A DNA stretch of 64,000 nt, taken from assembly GCA_037962975.1 (NCBI GenBank), contig CM075669.1:115398501-115462500 (forward strand), in the 5' to 3' direction. A program made the position numbers and the translations under genes. The notes beneath the pieces are model-generated. The model did no database searches. It was not told the DNA's origin and saw only the letters and a program-made list of their open reading frames with translations. Origin of the DNA: Clitoria ternatea. Its lineage: Eukaryota; Streptophyta; Magnoliopsida; Fabales; Fabaceae. Shown piece after piece: positions 58,147-64,000 of the stretch (positions within the stretch are counted from its first letter, which is position 1; every line of letters begins with the position of its first letter).

Positions 58147-58889
58147 CCAGGACGGATAATCTCAATCACTTATTCTGTGATTCGATGATATAACTCCTGG
58201 TATGAAGAATTTCAATAATCATTCCAGGACGGATGATCTCAATCACCTATTCTATGATTCGATGATGTAACTCCTGGTGTGAATCATTCTAGGACGGATG
58301 ATCTCAATCACCTATTCTGTGATTCGATGATGTAACTCCTGGTGTGAACAATTCTCATCATCATTTTTATGATGAAAGCTTCAACTGGGAATTATTCATT
58401 CAATCCGTACTCCTACGATTGAAAAACGTCTCCAGGACGGATTATCTAAATCACTTAATCTGTGATCTGACGATGTAACTCTTGGCAGTGTACTTTTCCA
58501 GAACGGATATCCTCAGTCACCCACTATGTGATCTGACGATGTAACTCCTGACGTTGTGTACTTGCCCAGGACGGATGATCTCAATCACCCATTCTGTGAT
58601 CTGACGATGTAACTCCTGGCGCCATACACACCTCAAGGATGGATGATCTCAATCACCTACTATGTGACCTGACGATGTAATTCCTGGTGTCGTACACATC
58701 CCCAAGACGGATGATCTCAATCACCTATGAAGTGATTCGACGATAAAACTCCTAGTACGAACAATTCCCATAATCATTCATATGATGGAAATCTCTGAAA
58801 GTCAATCCGCACTTTCACTCTCAAGTGGTATTCTCCCAGGACGGATATTCTTTATCACCTATTCTGTGATACAATGACATAACTCCTGG
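58147..58889. repeat. Array of nine 54-bp nested hairpin units
   Basis: Each unit runs from CCAGGACGGATGATCTC to GATGTAACTCCTGG. The outer arms CCAGGA/TCCTGG and inner arms AATCAC/GTGATT are both inverted repeats, so a unit is a nested hairpin with a loop like CTATTCT. Units start near 58147, 58223, 58289, 58432, 58499, 58567, 58634, 58702 and 58836, with variable spacers. The array lies between the upstream end of antisense copy 1 and the 3' end of copy 2. Two related units are at 53617-53748 and one in Tat-1 at 3501-3559. Confidence 0.85.
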
Positions 58890-59384
58890 CGTAGAAAAAC
58901 TTCCATCATTGTCCTTATGGTGGAGGACTCAAAACACCACTTTCTTATACCTTTGCAGTTCCCCAAACTTGGAACAATATTCTTACAATAAACGACATAG
59001 TTTTCTCCAGTGAGAATAACGTGAATAAAATACAGTCATCCGTCCTGTTACACTACTCTACTGAACAGCGGATCGACTCATCTTTCCCCAAAAGAATTAA
59101 GGATCATGCCCCAAAGACAGGCACCTTCTTCTTAAAACGCACTTGGGGACATGTATATATTTATCCGTTCTAAATTTTATTTGTTGTTTAATCTTCCGAG
59201 GCGGTTGTTTCAATCCGACCTCAAGGTTAATCATACAAAACGGATTAGCAACGATTTAAATATACATGAAACGATGAAGACAAATTTCTTAAATGAAATT
59301 CATTCATTGAATTGAGATTACATATAATGGTTAAAAGCCGGAGCTGATCTCGGCACACAACTATACATACAAAGGAAAACAAAA
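58890..59384. other. 3' flank of antisense gene copy 2
   Basis: No gene. Contains the conserved 3' motif (GGAGCTGATCTC on plus, 59340-59351) 34 nt beyond the stop of copy 2, and an AT-rich region suited to polyadenylation on the minus strand (AATGAATGAATTTC near 59290). Confidence 0.5.
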
Positions 59385-61660
59385 CTATGGAGGAGGAATC
59401 TGCTCTTCAGTTTTCTGTGCCTCCTCAGCACCAGGCTCTTGTGCTCCTTCCTTTGGAACCTCCACAAGAGTCTCACCTCCAGGAGCCTCAGCCCTTTCTT
59501 CAGAAGAGGGAACCTCGGACACAGGAAAGACGTAATCCGGTCCCATGGTTTGACCCTCAGGAAGAGGAGGCAAACCATACAGGGATGTCGGTGGATCTTC
59601 GTGACGACCATCCACCACTGCGACTAACTTTCCCCCATGGAATTCATAGAACGGATCCATTCCATAAAGGTTAAGTTTCACAATGGGGTTGCGGTAGAAA
59701 ACTTGGCGTATAGCTAGGCCGAAGGATTCTTCGACAGCCCGGCTGCATATGTCAACAGCTTCTTCTCTCTCAGCTTTCGCTGTAGCCAATTCTCCCCGCA
59801 ACTTGGACAGCTCCTCACTAGATACTTCGGACTCCACTTTCCTAGCCTTCAGTCCCTCTATCTCAAGAAGGAGCTTCTTCTCCCTTTGAGACCACTCCTC
59901 AGCAGCAGCTTTATTTTTATCCTGGCTGCTACGGAGTTCTTCCTCCTTCTCTGCCACTTTGCCTTCCAAGCCTTTGAGGTCGCCTTTAAGCTTGAGATTC
60001 TCCTTAGTCATGATATCTTCGAACTCCTTAGACTTGGCAAGACGATCTTCCATCAGCTTTATGGTGGCTTTGTCTTTCCCCGACGAAAGGTTGAGTTCTT
60101 CTAATTTGTCACTCAACTCTTCAACCTTATTGACGTTGTCAGCCAACTCGCTGACTGAGGAAAGCATTCCAGCGAGTTCGGCTAACTGCCACCTTCCGGC
60201 CTCACACGCTCATTTAATTTCTTTAGCGCTAAGCGTAGGCCGGAGTTTGTACATCGGTGGTGGAAGAGTGGCTGGAGTAGAACCCTTATAGGAGAGGAAG
60301 GGGGTGAGAAACGAGGTAGTTGGGAAGGAGGTCGGATTTGACCCGGAAGCCCCAGCAGCAGTTTCTTTATTAAGACTAGAGGAAGCACCAGCTGCTTCCG
60401 AGGTTTTAACAGCTCTATCCTCTGAAGTTCTATGCTTCTTGGACAGACGCCTTGCAGGGTCATTCTGAATCTTTCTTCTCCTCTCAGAAACTTGAGGATG
60501 ACCCGTGGCTACATCGGCGGCAGAGGAACCGCCCTCAACCAACGGAACGTCCCCTTCAGCATCCGAGGTCAATATTATTAATTCAGGATGATCCTTAGTT
60601 GAGGGCCTGGGCTTAACCTCATTCTCACGAGCAACGGACTTACCCGCCGCCTTGAATTTCTTTAACTTGTCCATCTCTGGAGTTTCTTGTTCTATTTCAC
60701 CTACATGAACAAACACAAGATGTTAGCAACTATAAATATTTTATATATATTTGGTAAAGGAGAAAAGGTGAAATAAAATGAGAAATACGCAAATATTCCT
60801 CCCGGACTCCGCTTGAGCTACTTAGCAAACGCCTACACGAAAAGACGTGACGATGTGTAGTGTGTGATTCAAGTGCGAACAACACTCTCGACGTATCACG
60901 AGACAGATCAGATTGATCAGTGTAGTACGCGTGGAAGCTCAAGAGAAAGTGTTTGTGTGTCCAACTCAAGGGAAATTTGTCGACGCCCTCTTCATCCTTC
61001 CAAAATATTGGTTTCCCCTTCTTGATGGATATGCGAGTGAAATAAGTCTTGAAGGACTTCCCATCGACCTTGGCAGAATTTGTATAAGACTCAAAGTTCA
61101 CAAAGGAACAGAGAGTCCGAAGAGTCACCAGACCAACTCCACCCTGCTTATTTGCCCTTCGAACTACTTGGGTGTAATAGAACAGCATCGCTACAGTTGG
61201 TGTGAAATTAAAATGTTCACCCAAGACCTCCAAAGCTCGGATGAGGCCCCAACCGTTGGGATGAAGTTGGGAGGGTGCACAGTTCAGAAACTTCAAGACG
61301 CCCATCTGGAGTTCGGTTAGAGGGAAACGAACTCCCAGATAATGAAAAATAAAGTCGTACATATATACAGAGCGGTCATTAGGAACGACATGGCATATCC
61401 GCTCTGTCGGAAGTGGTGCGTAAACCCTATACCACTTTTTCGTCTCTTCATCCGTACTCAGCGTGAACCTCGGTTGAATCCGGGATCCCTCCTCATCCAC
61501 ATGACGAGAGGCCAAGTCCTTAAACTCGCTGGACACCCAACAAAAAAGGCAATTTAGCCTGAACCTCCTCCCAATTCAGCCTCGAAGCAACAACGCTATA
61601 GAGACCTTCAGTTGTTCTCGAAATAGCGCTATTTCCAGAGGTTCCCTCTCCAGTGGCCAT
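59385..61660 (-). pseudogene. Tat-2 antisense gene, copy 2 (two exons)
   Basis: Paralogue of copy 1. Exon 1 (61660-60789) starts MATGEGTSGNSAISRTTEG, shorter than copy 1, and carries the head (RICHVVPNDRSVYMYDF, LNCAPSQLHPNGWGLI, LEVLGEHFNFTPTVAML, KVDGKSFKTYFTRISI, SCRRLLS). The intron is 60788-60701 (88 bp, GTATTT...ATGTAG). Exon 2 (60700-59385) has a charged linker, a coiled coil (about 60150-59750), the tail FGLAIRQVFYRNP and DPFYEFHGGKLVA, and ends EEQIPPP. Two breaks are seen: a one-base length difference in an A6 run near 61547 shifts the frame early in exon 1, and an in-frame TGA lies at 60210-60212. Otherwise the two exons are open and the intron junctions are sound. Confidence 0.8.
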
Positions 61661-62620
61661 TTGGATTTTCTAAATCGAACTCCTTAATCTACGATAAGAA
61701 ATAAAATGTCGTCAGAAAGTTGTAATCATTACTCACTGTATTTTAAAAGCAACTACAATCAGAGGACGACTCTGAGAAGGGAAAGGTCACTTTCCACAGT
61801 GAGTAAGATCCCCTTTCTGAGCGACACGATTCGGTCACAAGGATTCTTCCCCATGACTATTAGGGTTGCGGGAAACTGATTCCCCCCCTAGATGAAGCCT
61901 ACTTTCTTTAACTAAGAAGTAGCAAAACAAAACAAGACCAGAACAACAAGGAAGAAATAGTTACCTCAGACGATAACGATGAATATGAAGAACGAAGAAA
62001 CCCTCGTAATGTAGGCAGCAAACTTCCTTAAAAAATTTCTGCAGAATTTTGTTAAGGAAACAAAAGCGAGTGGAACCCAGAATCAACTAAGTGTTCCTTT
62101 TATAGGAAACGAAGAGGTTCGGTTACCCCCTCTTGAAGTTGTGTCGTTCTCGATAAAATGCATTCGTTCACAAGCGAAACGACACAACCGTTCCAAATTC
62201 TTGGGCGCCAAAACGATAGCGACTCAGCGAAGGGCTATCCACTAGGCCCAAAAGTTTCGAAAACTTCAGGCCCATTAAGCCCAAAATGACGGTTAATGAG
62301 ATTTTCATCTCAGACGCAATAATTGCTTGCCCACGTGATTAAAAGCATTAATTTTCAATCATGCAACGCAATTCGCGCTTTACAGCCGTTACACGAACTT
62401 CAAGAGCTTTCAATTCCAATAAACTCTTGAAATTCTCGTACAACGAATCTTTGTCTGAATCCGTTGTGGCCGCATCGACAGGTCGGATCTATTAATTTTA
62501 GAATGGTTCTTTACGAATGACAACAGATGCTAAGGAACTGTTACACACGTAAGCTTACCGATATTAAGACCTCTTGCAGGTTGAGTAGCTTATGTGAACA
62601 ACCATTCAGTCCCTCACACA
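61661..62620 (-). promoter_or_regulatory. Upstream region of antisense gene copy 2
   Basis: On the minus strand a good TATA box, CCTATAAAAGG, lies at 62106-62096. Upstream are several TGGGCC/TGGGCT site II words (near 62205 and 62265-62285) and CACGTG (near 62333). A GAGGTAAC at about 61961-61968 could be a 5'-UTR splice donor, as in copy 1. Together this looks like an ordinary plant promoter inside the retroelement. Confidence 0.6.
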
Positions 62621-62634
62621 AGCTAGGGGACATA
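62621..62634 (+). promoter_or_regulatory. Tat-2 polypurine tract (candidate)
   Basis: AGCTAGGGGACATA just before the 3' LTR; the purine run is short, so the call is tentative. Confidence 0.5.
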
Positions 62635-63364
62635 TGATCCGGTCTCAATACCGGTATCCGATCTGCAATACATATTTCAACATCTTTGACAAGACATCTA
62701 CGTGTAACTGGTGTCATCGATATACATCCGAACTGTAATTCGGTATCAGGCGTTCTCCCTATACCGGTTGTTCAGGATAACACCATGACATCGGACAATA
62801 CACACGTCACTGTGCAAAAGACAAGGATCATAGCTACAGGGATCGATCAATAATCCCCTGCACTACGAGCCAAATTCTGCTCACGGGAGTGGTCAACTTG
62901 TTCCCTAATCCTAGTCTACATTCTCTATGCTCAATATAAAATAGCCACTTGACCCAATCATGCAGGTAAGTGCGCAATATAATAATGCTAATGGGAGTTG
63001 GTGGTTCCCCACCAACGAATCCTCGTTAATCGAGCCAATCAGGTATATGAACTCACTTCATGATTGAAGTGAGGGATCTTCAGCTCATTTTTTACGACTG
63101 ATTACTCTCTGAATACATTCCTTACTTGGAATATAATCACTGACTTGAGCGTCGGAGAATCTTTGCAGGTGACACCACCATTCGCCCACTTCAACGCGTT
63201 AGGTCGGTGTGAAGGATCTCCAGAACGTCCAATCCGCTCTCCTCACTCAAGGACAACGGATACCTACACCGGATACATATACATCCGGTCTTCTATACAG
63301 TATTTACATACTATTCATGACTGGTCTGAGTCCGGATCTCTAGACCCCGGTTCAGGACAGATCA
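62635..63364 (+). repeat. Tat-2 3' LTR
   Basis: 730-bp match to 47165-47894 with about eight substitutions; followed by the TSD copy GTTGT. Confidence 0.95.
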
Positions 63365-64000
63365 GTTGTATATAATTATTTAAGACATGATGTAATTTGT
63401 GTGATTTGATCCGATAAGTCCCACTAGATTTAATTAAGTTAATCGACTAGTATATTGCGAGTAAATTGGTCATTTGTACTTAAGAAAATAATTCCGACTT
63501 AATATCGCTAAAAATGGTATTTAAGAAATTTAACACTACTTAAGAAAGTAAGAATTGTTTTTTATAATTGATAGAACATTATTAGATGAATTTCATCAAG
63601 TTGGGACAATTGTTTTAAGCTAAAAGAAATTTCTTACAAAAGCAAGGGAATTTATAAAAGGGAAGTGACTTAATCTAAAAATTAATGTTTTCTATATATT
63701 ATAGAAAATGATAATTTCTTAGAGTGAAAAGAATAGTTTTACAAATTCTACTAGAAGAAAACTTTTCCTAAAAAGAAAAGTAGATAACTTCAAATCCTAT
63801 TAAGAAGAATCCCTTTCTTAAAGGAGCATAGGTAACTTATAACTTTTAGTAACAAAAAGGATTAGACACCATAGAAAAGAACTAGAGATTTAAGAATATA
63901 TCAGGTATTCTATCTTGGAATGACATAAGAAAAGTAGTACTAGTAAGTTATATTAATAAGTAGAATTGAAACGGATTAAACCATGAGTTTGTGAGAATTA
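63365..64000. repeat. Continuation of the repeat that hosts Tat-2
   Basis: AT-rich DNA without a gene, apparently the other side of the repeat seen at 45482-47164, since the TSD places the insertion site between them. Words such as GCGAGTAAATTGGTCATTTG near 63459 recall LTRs of other gypsy elements, but I cannot name the family. Confidence 0.45.

Larger units (their letters stand above)
47165..63364 (+). mobile_element. Ty3/gypsy Tat-type element 'Tat-2', complete, with two antisense genes
   Basis: 16.2-kb element with TSD GTTGT (47160-47164 and 63365-63369). LTRs are 730 bp each and differ at about eight sites (about 1.1%). The sense strand codes gag, protease and pol to 53431. The 9.2 kb between pol and the 3' LTR hold two tandem copies of a spliced gene on the opposite strand, hairpin arrays and tandem repeats. 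The dual RNase H and antisense 3' ORFs are hallmarks reported for Tat-lineage elements. It has three in-frame stops in gag/protease, so this copy is probably not autonomous. Confidence 0.95.

Overview
This is a nuclear plant window, most likely from a eudicot and perhaps a legume; the lineage guess rests on the style of the elements and is weak. Almost everything is transposable-element DNA, in nested LTR retrotransposons with short target-site duplications (TSDs) that I could read directly. The only clear host genes are the first two exons of a cinnamyl-alcohol-dehydrogenase-like (CAD) gene and a small beta-tubulin fragment. No CRISPR, rRNA or tRNA genes were seen.

Layout. (A) 1-30740 is one old minus-strand Ty3/gypsy element of the Tat type ('Tat-1'). 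Its 5' LTR is at 29936-30740 and its 3' LTR lies off the left edge. Two younger elements split it: a Sirevirus-like Copia element (7311-17154, minus, TSD GTCGC) and an intact Tekay-type chromovirus (17483-28282, plus, TSD TTTGC). (B) 30741-34170 is AT-rich host DNA with CAD exons 1-2 (minus) and the tubulin fragment (plus). (C) 34171-40018 is a decayed hAT/DUF659 transposase gene (minus) interrupted by two solo Athila-like LTRs. (D) About 40200-44624 is a decayed Athila-like gag-pol, followed by noncoding repeat DNA. (E) 47165-63364 is a 16.2-kb Tat element ('Tat-2', plus, TSD GTTGT) inserted in another AT-rich repeat that resumes at 63365.

How the parts work. The Tat elements carry gag, protease, RT, two RNase H domains and integrase on the sense strand. 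Between pol and the 3' LTR they carry one or two spliced genes on the opposite strand, each with its own upstream region, an 82-95 nt intron, a coiled-coil protein and a conserved 3' motif. Arrays of short hairpins lie beyond the 3' ends of these genes. The Copia element has gag-pol and, in the envelope position, an extra ORF.

The most unusual signal is architectural. The Copia LTR and two Athila-like LTRs each hold an array of paired 10-14 nt near-palindromes just upstream of a TATA box. The Copia element repeats the same array inside the element, ahead of its accessory ORF. A plastid ndhF fragment is embedded in one of the Tat antisense genes.
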